Shown here: piece after piece, positions 1-8,061 of the stretch
Layout: each line of letters opens with the position of its first letter
Position numbering within the stretch: the stretch's first letter is position 1
Assembly: GCF_022699665.1 (NCBI RefSeq)
Contig: NZ_JALDNB010000002.1
Coordinates: 744,001 to 808,000 of the forward strand
Source: Chryseobacterium aahli
GTDB taxonomy: Bacteria > Bacteroidota > Bacteroidia > Flavobacteriales > Weeksellaceae
DNA: 64,000 nucleotides
Reading direction: 5' to 3'
Translations under genes and position numbers: made by a program
The notes under the pieces: model-generated
Told to the model about the DNA's origin: nothing
What the model saw: the letters and a program-made list of their open reading frames with translations, nothing else
The model's database searches: none

Positions 1-419
1 TGAAGGTAAATATCAATCACATTCAGACTTTGGAAAATCCCTGTTCCGTTCATTAAAAGAAGAATCGTATCGAAGGTTTCTCCAGAAAATTCAAGCATAT
101 TCTGAGCAACTGCTTTCTGAATTCCTCTCAACTGGCAAACTTCAATTGCCTTTGGCGAAATATCTAAAGCGGTAATATCTAAGTTCCTTTCATTCTGAAG
201 ATAGAGTGAATGCGAACCCGCTCCTGCCCCGATATCGAGAACTTTTCCTTGAGCTAATTTCAAAGCTTTTTGTTCGATCTTGTTCATCTCTTCAAAATCT
301 CTGAAAAGATAGTCTACCGGAAGTTCATCGAGTTCGGAAATTGAAGTTTCAGTCTGCAGATCTTCAGGATTTTCTTTGTGAAAATAATCCCAGATTGCGC
401 GTCCCATTAAGTCTTTCAT
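1..419 (-). CDS. Class I SAM-dependent methyltransferase, C-terminus cut off by window edge
   Basis: The frame starts at the ATG at 419 on the minus strand and runs open to base 1, so about 139 N-terminal residues are visible. The translation contains the SAM-binding glycine motif VLDIGAGAGSHSLYLQ at about residues 60-75, followed by an acidic strand end (TALDISPKAIE). This is the Rossmann-like fold of class I methyltransferases. The substrate cannot be read from this fragment, which lacks the region that decides specificity. It is divergent from the PIN-like gene that follows. Family assignment is firm; specific function is unknown. Confidence 0.8.
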   Translation of the reverse strand, partial: MKDLMGRAIWDYFHKENPEDLQTETSISELDELPVDYLFRDFEEMNKIEQKALKLAQGKVLDIGAGAGSHSLYLQNERNLDITALDISPKAIEVCQLRGIQKAVAQNMLEFSGETFDTILLLMNGTGIFQSLNVIDIYL

Positions 420-557
420 GCTGAATTTTATTGAGGGCAAAGATAAGGGTTTAGAAAGTATAATTTATTATTTGAAATGTCTAATTACCAGTATTAAAAA
501 GGAGCTTATGAAACATAATCACTATATAATTTTATATGCAAATACTGAAAAGTTATT

Positions 558-565
558 TAGCTTTG
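558..565 (+). promoter_or_regulatory. TAnnTTTG -7 box for the PIN-like gene
   Basis: TAGCTTTG matches the Bacteroidetes -7 consensus TAnnTTTG and ends 15 bases before the ATG at 581. No clear TTG -33 element was found at the usual spacing, so this is a partial match. Confidence 0.4.
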
Positions 566-580
566 AAAAAAATATAACAT

Positions 581-1342
581 ATGAAAGTTTATTTAGACAA
601 TAACGTAATAATCGATATTGAACAGGAAAAAATTGACATTTATGAATTAAGTCAAAATTTAGGAGAAGAAATTACTGATATTTATTATTCTGCTGCTCAT
701 ATCCATGAACTTAATGAAATTACGGCCGATAATAAAGAAGAATTAACAAATCGTCTAACAAAAAGATTTCAAACAATTGAGGAAATAACGAAAAATAAAT
801 ATTTATTTCATGAACTTCCAAGCAACATAGTTTATGAACAGTTAGAATCTCCTAAAGTTGTATATGAAACAATTAATCAAATTCCTTTTGCGAGAGATTC
901 AATGAAATCAATGATAAATACCGTAAGTGAAAATCAAAAAGAAATCTTTAGAGAGTACATTGGAATTAATTTAATGGAAATTAATAATTATCAACCAAGT
1001 GATGTCATACAACATATAAACAAAAAATTAGACGTATTACAAGGTTTTTCATTTTTAGAAATTATTGAAAAAAGTGTAGAATTACATCCTGATGGAAAAT
1101 CATTTGGAATGCATAATAGGTTTGGTGGTGTTTTTGAATTATTAGATATGATTGGTTATTGGAAAGACAAATTTAATGAGAAATCTAATTACGCTCGTTT
1201 ATGGGATTCAAATCACGCGTATTTCGCAAGTTTTTGTGAAGCATTTATATCAAATGATAAAAGAACAAGAAACAAAGCTTTAGTTGCTTATAATATCTAT
1301 AATATTAAAACAAAAGTATTTTCTCCTTTTAAAAAATCATAA
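581..1342 (+). CDS. PIN-like domain protein (putative ribonuclease)
   Basis: The 253-residue protein opens with YLDNNVIIDI, the first acidic strand of PIN-like nucleases (D6). It has further acidic residues at E43/E46 and a C-terminal segment (DSNHAYFASFCEAF, then SNDKRTRNKA) that resembles the late acidic cluster of the fold. PIN proteins are metal-dependent RNases, often toxins, but at 253 residues this is longer than a usual VapC and no small antitoxin gene lies next to it. The gene is AT-rich and flanked by unrelated genes, which suggests an accessory gene. It could be a solo PIN nuclease or part of a defence system. The fold is fairly likely; the role is inferred. Confidence 0.65.
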   Translation: MKVYLDNNVIIDIEQEKIDIYELSQNLGEEITDIYYSAAHIHELNEITADNKEELTNRLTKRFQTIEEITKNKYLFHELPSNIVYEQLESPKVVYETINQIPFARDSMKSMINTVSENQKEIFREYIGINLMEINNYQPSDVIQHINKKLDVLQGFSFLEIIEKSVELHPDGKSFGMHNRFGGVFELLDMIGYWKDKFNEKSNYARLWDSNHAYFASFCEAFISNDKRTRNKALVAYNIYNIKTKVFSPFKKS

Positions 1343-1446
1343 ATCAATAATTATAAATAACTATCATCCACATTTTCTATTTTTAAACCCACGCCATTCC
1401 TACGAAATTTCCCTAACTTGTCTTTTCTAAAAACGAGATTCTTCTC

Positions 1447-2589
1447 ATGACAGATAAACAATTTAATTTTCAACAGGGTTTTACATTCAGCAAACACGTT
1501 CCGGAAGAAATATCGCATTTTGATCGGGTTTTTGATGTGTTCAAAGATTTGCTGACCCACACTTCCGGCGATATTGAGGAAGCTTTTGAGTGGCTCGATA
1601 TGCTCGATAAAGAATATGATATTTTCACCGACGAATATACGCTTGCAGATTTTGAAGAAGACCTCAAAAAGCGAGGCTACATCAAAAAAGAAGACGATTC
1701 CGAAGACGGAAATACAGGAAGCGGAAAAGGCAAAAATATTCTGACCGCCAAACTGGAAGCAGCTTTGCGTGAATATGCTTTAGACCAGATTTTCGGTAAA
1801 CTTAAAAAAAGCGGCATCGGAAATCACCGAACCAATAAATCCGGAGTCGGCGACGAGCGTGATGGCGAAAACAGAGACTTCCAATACGGCGATGATTTAT
1901 CGACAGTAAATATGACCGAAAGTCTAAAAAACGCTCAAATCAACAACGGAATTGCAGATCTTCGAATGACCGAAGACGACCTCATCGTAGAAGAAACCAA
2001 GCACAAAGCTCAGATGAGCACGGTGTTGATGATCGACATCAGCCACTCAATGATTTTGTACGGCGAAGATAGAATTACTCCTGCCAAAAAAGTAGCCATG
2101 GCTTTGGTGGAACTTATCAAAAGAAAATATCCAAAAGATTCCATTGATATCATCGTTTTCGGAAACGAAGCGTGGCCAATTAAAATCAAAGACCTTCCCT
2201 ATTTGCAGGTCGGTCCGTATCACACAAATACCGTTGCAGGACTGGAATTGGCAATGGATATTCTCCGCAGAAAAAGAAATACCAACAAGCAGATTTTCAT
2301 GATCACCGACGGAAAACCAAGCTGTTTGAAGCTACCCAATGGCGAGTATTACATGAACAGTGTCGGACTTGATCAGAGAATTGTAACTGAATGTTTAAAT
2401 AAAGCTGCACAGGCAAGAAAACTGAAAATTCCGATTACCACTTTTATGATTGCCCAGGATCCTTATCTTCGTCAGTTTGTGAATGCTTTTACTGCACAAA
2501 ATAAAGGAAAAGCTTTTCTGACTGGACTTTCAGGTTTGGGACAGATGATCTTTGAGGATTACGAGAAGAATAGGATTAAGAGAATATAA
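1447..2589 (+). CDS. VWA domain protein, partner of a MoxR-like AAA+ ATPase
   Basis: The 380-residue protein has an N-terminal helical and charged half (residues 1-190) and a C-terminal von Willebrand A domain. The MIDAS metal site is visible as DISHS (D197, S199, S201), with the later acidic residue in MITDGKPS (D288). No signal peptide or membrane segment is seen, so it is probably cytoplasmic. The next gene encodes a MoxR/ChlI-like AAA+ ATPase. Such VWA/AAA+ pairs (CoxD/CoxE, RavA/ViaA, magnesium chelatase I/D) act as chaperone-like remodelling machines in which the VWA protein links the ATPase to its client. The client here is unknown. Confidence 0.8.
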   Translation: MTDKQFNFQQGFTFSKHVPEEISHFDRVFDVFKDLLTHTSGDIEEAFEWLDMLDKEYDIFTDEYTLADFEEDLKKRGYIKKEDDSEDGNTGSGKGKNILTAKLEAALREYALDQIFGKLKKSGIGNHRTNKSGVGDERDGENRDFQYGDDLSTVNMTESLKNAQINNGIADLRMTEDDLIVEETKHKAQMSTVLMIDISHSMILYGEDRITPAKKVAMALVELIKRKYPKDSIDIIVFGNEAWPIKIKDLPYLQVGPYHTNTVAGLELAMDILRRKRNTNKQIFMITDGKPSCLKLPNGEYYMNSVGLDQRIVTECLNKAAQARKLKIPITTFMIAQDPYLRQFVNAFTAQNKGKAFLTGLSGLGQMIFEDYEKNRIKRI

Positions 2590-2739
2590 AGTTGGATGAT
2601 GGAAGATGGATGATCGATATGTCAGCAAATCATTGCCTTTCATAACTTTCTAATGATGTCATCGTTTGATTTTTTTGAACACATTAACTTCAAGCTTCAG
2701 ACATCCATCACCCAGCCAATTAAATAATAAAAATTTAAA

Positions 2740-4194
2740 ATGAAAAACGATACAACATTTAAAGAATTAAAAAAATCAGGATATACCGATAAAACCATCA
2801 ATCAGGAGATTCAGGCAAATTTAATTGCGAAAATTAAAGCGAAAGAACCTGTATTTGAAGGACTTTGGGGTTATGAAGATTCTGTGGTTCCGCAATTGAA
2901 AAAGGCGATTTTAGCGGGGCATCATATCAATTTATTAGGTTTGCGCGGACAGGCAAAAACCAGAATCGCAAGAAGTATGGTCAATCTTTTGGATGAATTC
3001 ATGCCGATTGTAAAAGGTTCGGAAATCAATGACAGTCCGTTTCAGCCGATTTCGAAATTTGCGAGAGATCTGATTGCAGAATTGGGCGACGAAACTCCAA
3101 TTTCTTGGGTTCACCGTTCGAACCGCTTCTTTGAAAAACTGGCGACTCCTGATGTAAATGTTGCCGATTTAATTGGCGACATCGACCCGATAAAAGCAGC
3201 CACTTTGAAACTTCCCTACTCTGACGAGCGCGTTTTGCATTATGGAATGATTCCGAGAGCGAACCGTTCGATTTTTGTATTGAATGAATTGCCCGATTTG
3301 CAGGCGAGAATTCAGGTTTCTCTGTTTAATATTTTACAGGAAGGTGATATTCAGATTCGTGGATTTCAGTTGAGAATGCCTTTGGATATTCAGTTTGTGT
3401 TTACCGCAAACCCGGAAGATTATACCAACCGTGGTAGCATCGTGACTCCTCTGAAAGATAGAATCGGGTCACAGATTTTCACGCATTATCCGAAAACAAT
3501 CGAATTGGCAAAACATATTACCGAACAGGAGGCACAAGTTTCAGCGGAAGATAGAGCCCAAATTCAAATTCCTGATTTGGCAAAAAACCTATTGGAAGAA
3601 GTAGCTTTTGCAGCCCGTGACAGTGAATATGTAGATGCAAAAAGTGGCGTAAGTGCAAGACTAACCATTAGCGCAATGGAAAACTTAGTAGCTGCCGCAA
3701 AATTACGTCTGATAGAAACTGATGCTTCAAAAACCACCGTTCGTTTGTTAGATTTCATGTCGATTATTCCGTCAATAACTGGGAAAATTGAATTGGTGTA
3801 TGAAGGCGAACAGGAAGGCGCAGATTATGTGGCGAAAATACTAATTGACAAAGCGGTGATGGTACAGTTTGAAAGTATTTTCCCACGCATTTCAAAACTG
3901 GAAAAAGAAGGCATCAAAACACCTTACACAGATTTAATTAAATGGTTTAATAAAAATCATTTAGAGCTTAATTATACCGACACCGACGAAGAATTCTACA
4001 GCAAGCTCAACAGCATTGCTCCATTGACAACTGTTATAGAAGAAAACGTTTCTGAATTAAGTACAGAAGACAAAAACTTCTGCAAAGAATTGGTTTTATG
4101 GGCATTGACGATTAGTAAAAAACTAGACAAATCTGAAAATTCTAATGCCTATACTTTTGATTCTGCAGATATCGGGCAGTATTTGAGAAATTAG
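2740..4194 (+). CDS. MoxR/ChlI-like AAA+ ATPase
   Basis: The 484-residue protein has a Walker A segment GLRGQAKT (residues 67-74), a Walker B position FVLNELPDL (about 179-187), a sensor-like segment FTANPEDYTNRG, and an arginine-rich region after it, in the order typical of the MoxR/magnesium chelatase I group. Residue 182 of Walker B is Asn where Asp is usual, although the following catalytic Glu (E183) is kept. It lies 150 bases after the VWA gene on the same strand and very likely works with it. The stretch between them holds no gene. Family assignment is firm; the substrate is unknown. Confidence 0.85.
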   Translation: MKNDTTFKELKKSGYTDKTINQEIQANLIAKIKAKEPVFEGLWGYEDSVVPQLKKAILAGHHINLLGLRGQAKTRIARSMVNLLDEFMPIVKGSEINDSPFQPISKFARDLIAELGDETPISWVHRSNRFFEKLATPDVNVADLIGDIDPIKAATLKLPYSDERVLHYGMIPRANRSIFVLNELPDLQARIQVSLFNILQEGDIQIRGFQLRMPLDIQFVFTANPEDYTNRGSIVTPLKDRIGSQIFTHYPKTIELAKHITEQEAQVSAEDRAQIQIPDLAKNLLEEVAFAARDSEYVDAKSGVSARLTISAMENLVAAAKLRLIETDASKTTVRLLDFMSIIPSITGKIELVYEGEQEGADYVAKILIDKAVMVQFESIFPRISKLEKEGIKTPYTDLIKWFNKNHLELNYTDTDEEFYSKLNSIAPLTTVIEENVSELSTEDKNFCKELVLWALTISKKLDKSENSNAYTFDSADIGQYLRN

Positions 4195-4216
4195 ATAAAT
4201 TTCTTACTATAAAATT

Positions 4217-4627
4217 TTGCATGTGGACAAGTTGACCAAAGAGCAAAGAATAAAAAATATGCAAGCCAACAAATCCTCGGGTACTAAGCCTGAGCTTTTG
4301 TTGACTAAAATGCTTTTTTCGAGAGGTCATCGTTACAGGAAAAACAATAAAACAGTTTTCGGAAAACCTGATCTAACTTTCAAAAAAATAAAACTTGCGA
4401 TATTTGTAGATGGAGAATTTTGGTACGGAAAAGACTGGGATGTACGAAAGAAAGATCATAAAACCAATATCGAATTCTGGAGTAAAAAGATAGAAAGAAA
4501 TATTGAACGTGACAAAGAAGTAAATGAAGAACTCACAAAACAAGGATGGACAATTTTGAGATTTTGGGGGAAAGAAATCGAGAAAGATTTGCTAAATTGC
4601 TTCACTCAAATTCTTCAACATGACTAA
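4217..4627 (+). CDS. Vsr-like mismatch endonuclease (variant active site)
   Basis: The 136-residue protein has the Vsr framework: an N-terminal RIKNMQANKSSGTKPELLL segment, the acidic GKPDL motif (D52), then a strand AIFVDGEFWYG and the helix IERNIERDKEVNEEL. Vsr enzymes nick T:G mismatches left by deamination of 5-methylcytosine and are typically encoded beside cytosine-methylating restriction systems. In this copy the family's Cys/His cluster around HGCFWHxH is replaced (D65, E67, Y70), so the structural zinc site appears absent. The gene begins 22 bases after the AAA+ gene and overlaps the next gene by 8 bases. It belongs to the restriction block; whether it is still a Vsr by activity is open. 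Confidence 0.75.
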   Translation: MHVDKLTKEQRIKNMQANKSSGTKPELLLTKMLFSRGHRYRKNNKTVFGKPDLTFKKIKLAIFVDGEFWYGKDWDVRKKDHKTNIEFWSKKIERNIERDKEVNEELTKQGWTILRFWGKEIEKDLLNCFTQILQHD

Positions 4628-4979
4628 AATCTATTTTAAATTTAATGAGCATCCTGGCGATTTTCTAAGAAATACTGATGTAATTGAACTACCAAATCCT
4701 AAAGGAGATTTAGAGAATTTTTTAGTTCAATTTTTAAAACATTATCAATCTGATGAAAAGGTTACTTATCTTGATGACTTGTACAAGCTTCTTGATAATG
4801 ATTTTTTCGAGGAGACAGATAAAAATAAATTCATTAACTTCATTGGTAATAAAACAGAAAGTGAGATCAAAAATGAAATAAAGTTAGTTGAGAATGAACT
4901 TATTAATGAAGCATACCAAAACTTTTACAATCTTATTCAAACAAATAAAATTCAAATTATAGAAAATGACAAAAAGTAA
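4620..4979 (+). CDS. Hypothetical 119-residue acidic protein in restriction block
   Basis: I do not recognise this protein. It is small, acidic, without signal peptide or membrane segment, and predicted mostly helical in its second half. It overlaps the Vsr-like gene by 8 bases and the HNH gene by 14 bases, so translation is probably coupled along the row. Position suggests a function tied to the nucleases, such as an accessory or control subunit, but the sequence itself offers no motif. Confidence 0.6.
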   Translation: MTKIYFKFNEHPGDFLRNTDVIELPNPKGDLENFLVQFLKHYQSDEKVTYLDDLYKLLDNDFFEETDKNKFINFIGNKTESEIKNEIKLVENELINEAYQNFYNLIQTNKIQIIENDKK

Positions 4980-5733
4980 TAATTGGACAAAAGAAGAAAC
5001 AATTGTTGCTTTTAATGTTTATTGTAAAATTCCTTTTAAAAGCAGTAGCAAAACGAATCCGGCAATTATAAAATATGCTAACATTATCGGCAGGAGTCCA
5101 TCTGCTCTTAATATGAAAGTTGGAAACTTTGGAAGATTAGATCCTGAATTAAGAAAACAAGGAATTGTTGGTTTGGGAAATGGTAGTAAACTTGATGAAA
5201 TTGTTTGGAATGAGTTTAATGGCAATTGGGAAAAGTTAGCATATGAAAGTGAATTGTTGATTGCTGAATTTCAAAACAAAAAAATAGAAGAGACTATTGA
5301 AATGAACATTTTTGAATTCCCACTTGGAATTGAAAGAGAAACTTTAATTAAACAAAGAGTCAATCAGAGTTTTTTCCGCTCCACAATACTTTCTTCTTAT
5401 AATTTAAAATGTTGCATAACTGGATTATCTATTTCTGAATTTTTAGTTGCAAGCCATATTAAACCTTGGAAGGTAGACGAAATCAATAGATTAAATCCAC
5501 ACAATGGTTTGTGTTTAAATTCAATTCATGATAAGGCATTTGATAAAGGGTTTATAACAATTACGCCCGATTACAACATAAAAGTTTCAAAGTATTTCGA
5601 TGATTTTAATAATGATCAAGCTGTAGCAAGCTTCTTTCTAAAACATGATAACCAACCAATAAATCTTCCAGATAGATTTTTACCTTCTAAAGAGTTTTTA
5701 GATTGGCATTATACAAATCTATTTATAAAGTAA
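4966..5733 (+). CDS. HNH endonuclease (restriction-type)
   Basis: The 255-residue protein has a C-terminal HNH nuclease of the restriction-enzyme type: RVNQSFFRSTIL, then a CC pair (149-150), SHIKPW (H164), NPHNGLCL (N180) and HDKAFDKGF (H188, D193). The N-terminal part starts with a helical segment WTKEETIVAFNVYCKI seen in front of many such HNH domains and probably serves DNA binding. It is the third gene of an overlapping block and overlaps the HpaII-like gene by 31 bases. All HNH core residues are present, so it is likely active. The recognition sequence cannot be read. Confidence 0.8.
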   Translation: MTKSNNWTKEETIVAFNVYCKIPFKSSSKTNPAIIKYANIIGRSPSALNMKVGNFGRLDPELRKQGIVGLGNGSKLDEIVWNEFNGNWEKLAYESELLIAEFQNKKIEETIEMNIFEFPLGIERETLIKQRVNQSFFRSTILSSYNLKCCITGLSISEFLVASHIKPWKVDEINRLNPHNGLCLNSIHDKAFDKGFITITPDYNIKVSKYFDDFNNDQAVASFFLKHDNQPINLPDRFLPSKEFLDWHYTNLFIK

Positions 5734-6791
5734 AGCAAAATGTAGAAATCTTTTCTCTATTTAAGCTTTTAGTTGATAAAGAATTACATCCTGGAAATAA
5801 TGAAATTAAAAAGATCCAAAATCTGATGTATCCTATTCTAAAAATACTGCGAACTGAAGTTAATGGAAATTTCGAGTATTCAATAGAGGATGATCTCATT
5901 GTAATTTCAGGTAATGAAGAAGTATTTCGTATTCCCATTTCTACATTCAAAGAAAAGGCAGAATATTTACTAAATATAATTAGAAGTAGCAGCGGAACTT
6001 TTTCGATTCCTGAAATTGAAGAGTTTATTGTAAGTATAAAATGTCTCTCTCTTAAGGCAAGCTCCTCTGCAAAAACCGACATTACTATTGTTATTCATGA
6101 CCAAAGAACAGGTCTTCAACCCTCTTTAGGATTTAGCATAAAATCACAATTAGGAAACCCTTCTACCCTTTTAAATGCTGGAGAAACTACAAATTTTATT
6201 TTTAAAATTGTTGATGCTAATCTTAGTCAACAGGAAATTGCTGAGATCAACAGCATATCGTCAAAAAGTAAAATTCGTGACCGAATTACCGAAATAAACA
6301 GTAAGGGGGGGGGGAAATTAGAATTTGTCAGAACTCAACGTACAATCTTCGGAAACAATTTAATTTTAATTGATAGCTTATTACCTAATATCCTTTCTAA
6401 TGTTGTTATAAAGTTTTATACATCAAATTATTCTTACACAGAAGATTTAGTGCAACTCATAGAAGAGGAAAATCCATTAAAATTTGACATATCAAATAAA
6501 CACCTTTACTATAGTTATAAGATTAAGAAATTTCTGACTGATATTGCAGTCGGAATGATGCCTTCAAAAGTTTGGACTGGTCAATATGATGCAACTGGCG
6601 GTTATCTAATTGTAAAAGTAGATGGAGAAATTTTATGCTATCACATTTATAACAAAAATGAATTTGAAGATTATTTGTTATCTAATACTAAACTTGAAAC
6701 AGCAAGCAGCACACGCCACGGATTTGGAGAAATTTATGAAGAAAACGGTGAGCTTTTCTTTAAACTGAACTTACAAATAAGGTTTAAGTAA
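5703..6791 (+). CDS. HpaII-family restriction endonuclease, start uncertain, with G10 tract
   Basis: The 362-codon frame matches the HpaII restriction enzyme family as I know it: segments KTDITIVIHDQRTG, GFSIKSQLGNPSTLLNAG and GNNLILIDSLLP in order, and the family's usual length of about 360. R.HpaII cleaves CCGG. The only early start is a TTG at 5703 inside the HNH gene; the first in-frame ATG is at codon 42, after conserved sequence begins. The usual N-terminal Gly/Glu/Trp motif I expect is not recognisable (VKQNVEIF instead), so the 5' end may be damaged. Ten consecutive G bases at 6305-6314 lie in frame around codon 203. No DNA methyltransferase is found nearby. It could be intact, phase-variable or decaying. 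Confidence 0.75.
   Translation: MALYKSIYKVKQNVEIFSLFKLLVDKELHPGNNEIKKIQNLMYPILKILRTEVNGNFEYSIEDDLIVISGNEEVFRIPISTFKEKAEYLLNIIRSSSGTFSIPEIEEFIVSIKCLSLKASSSAKTDITIVIHDQRTGLQPSLGFSIKSQLGNPSTLLNAGETTNFIFKIVDANLSQQEIAEINSISSKSKIRDRITEINSKGGGKLEFVRTQRTIFGNNLILIDSLLPNILSNVVIKFYTSNYSYTEDLVQLIEEENPLKFDISNKHLYYSYKIKKFLTDIAVGMMPSKVWTGQYDATGGYLIVKVDGEILCYHIYNKNEFEDYLLSNTKLETASSTRHGFGEIYEENGELFFKLNLQIRFK
6305..6314 (+). repeat. G10 homopolymer inside the HpaII-like gene
   Basis: Ten G bases in a row in an AT-rich gene encode the tail of Lys and three Gly codons. A change of one base by slippage would shift the frame and truncate the protein at roughly residue 200 of 362. In the given sequence the tract is in frame. 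Confidence 0.95.
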
Positions 6792-6887
6792 TCTTTTTCT
6801 CTTTTTTTTGTTTACTCATCATTTTACGGTTCCAAGCACCTCCGTCCCGGTCTTTTACTCATCAGAAACGGTCATGAACTCATCCGG

Positions 6888-6905
6888 CGGGGTTAGCAGA
6901 CCCCG
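6888..6905 (+). terminator. GC hairpin downstream of the HpaII-like gene
   Basis: CGGGGT (6888-6893) pairs with ACCCCG (6900-6905) around a six-base loop, followed by ATTTTACG. It lies about 100 bases after the restriction gene stop. It could end that transcript, although the T-run is short; it is part of a GC-rich patch of short inverted repeats from about 6830 to 7000. Confidence 0.4.
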
Positions 6906-6966
6906 ATTTTACGTTTGTAGACCGTGGTAGCGAGGTCAACGACCGTGACGAGACGGTTAAAATAAA

Positions 6967-6996
6967 ATCCGTTACGGTTCTATGACCGTAACGGAT
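6967..6996 (-). terminator. Perfect 12-bp hairpin, likely terminator for the 7028 gene
   Basis: ATCCGTTACGGT (6967-6978) and ACCGTAACGGAT (6985-6996) pair perfectly around a six-base loop. On the minus strand it lies 31 bases past the stop of the gene ending at 7028 and is followed by a T-rich stretch, as expected of an intrinsic terminator. Confidence 0.6.
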
Positions 6997-7027
6997 GGGT
7001 TAAATATTAGTTTCGAAAGGTAAATGA

Positions 7028-7510
7028 CTACTCCGGTTTAGCTGGTTTGTCTTTTGAATATGTTTTTACGAAAAACTGTTTCAGGTCATTCATCTTGGTT
7101 TCAAAACCTTCCGCTCCTGTTCCTGCCATAAAATTGGTGAAGCCATAATCTACGAGAGATGCCTGATAATTGTCGTAATCATGCAGGATCTTTGCATTTT
7201 GAATTTTATTGCCGAGAATCTCTAAACGTGAAGTGATGTTCTCCATGTTCAGACGGCTTGTAAAGTCCTTCTCGAACTCTTCCCAATCGACTTGGGTAGT
7301 ACTCAGATTTGGTTGATTCTGACGGTAATCATTGACTTTGTTTACCAAAAGCTTGTTGTCTTCGTTGATGCTTCCATATCGCTGGCGGTCTTCAGAAGTC
7401 AAAGTCACATTGATTTTTGTGAGTGCGTTTTCAAGAGCTGTTAAAGCATCTTTTACGGCATTCATTTCTGTTGCAGAAAGATGCACATTGTTTAAATTGG
7501 TAATTGCCAT
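7028..7510 (-). CDS. Hypothetical helical protein
   Basis: I do not recognise a named family. The protein is about 160 residues from the chosen start MAITNLNNVHL at 7510; a longer frame opens at 7552, but its extra 14 residues look like untranslated leader. It is hydrophilic and appears mostly helical, with no signal peptide or membrane segment and no cysteine. It stands alone between the restriction block and a repeat-rich spacer and has its own hairpin terminator at 6967-6996. Function unknown. Confidence 0.6.
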   Translation of the reverse strand: MAITNLNNVHLSATEMNAVKDALTALENALTKINVTLTSEDRQRYGSINEDNKLLVNKVNDYRQNQPNLSTTQVDWEEFEKDFTSRLNMENITSRLEILGNKIQNAKILHDYDNYQASLVDYGFTNFMAGTGAEGFETKMNDLKQFFVKTYSKDKPAKPE

Positions 7511-7808
7511 TTGTGTATAATTTTTTAATGGTTCGTCTGTGTTTTTGTTCAATTTTTCAACCTGATAAACAGTTCTCCGACCTATTCTAAAATCATCTTC
7601 TAAAATGACGAATTGGTTTCTTGTAAATTAATGCTTAAAAATAATAAATTTTATTATAAAAAATTAAAACAAAAATAAATTTTTCATAAATATCAAATAA
7701 AAGACTATTTAATTTAACATAATATCTGTAAATTAAAAACTAATTGATATGAGGGTTTTTAGATGTAAAGTTAAAATTCTACTACAATGAATGCCTCATC
7801 ACAATAAA

Positions 7809-7987
7809 ATTGCTTTCCCGAAGGATCGAGAAAGGCAGTTCCCCACAATAATAAACACAGCGTCACTTCGAGTAGATTTTTGGAAAAAAAATCGTATCGA
7901 GAAGTTTTTGATTCACAATCTATCTATGGTTCATAAGTTCTCGATACATTTTTCTACGCTTTGCTTCGAAAAACACTCGAACTGACG
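7809..7987. repeat. Palindromic intergenic repeat, copy A
   Basis: The core 7861-7987 starts CGTCACTTCGAGTA and ends with the near inverse (ACTCGAACTGACG). Inside, GTATCGAGAAGT (from 7894) faces GTTCTCGATAC near 7940, so the unit can fold into a long hairpin. A 5' part (from 7809: ATTGCTTTCC, GAAGGATCGAG, CAATAA) is shared with copy B. No transposase is encoded; it resembles REP- or MITE-like elements. Open frames across it are not credible genes. Confidence 0.8.
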
Positions 7988-8061
7988 TGAAAAGGTGGAT
8001 AGCGGGATTGAGCTCCAAAAAATGAGTAATGAGTAACTGGTAATAAGTAATGTGCGATGAG

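Noticed and set aside
418..603. Open frame of 61 codons before the PIN-like gene
   Set aside because: It begins inside the divergent methyltransferase start region, spans the predicted promoter box at 558-565, overlaps the PIN-like start and has no recognisable domain.
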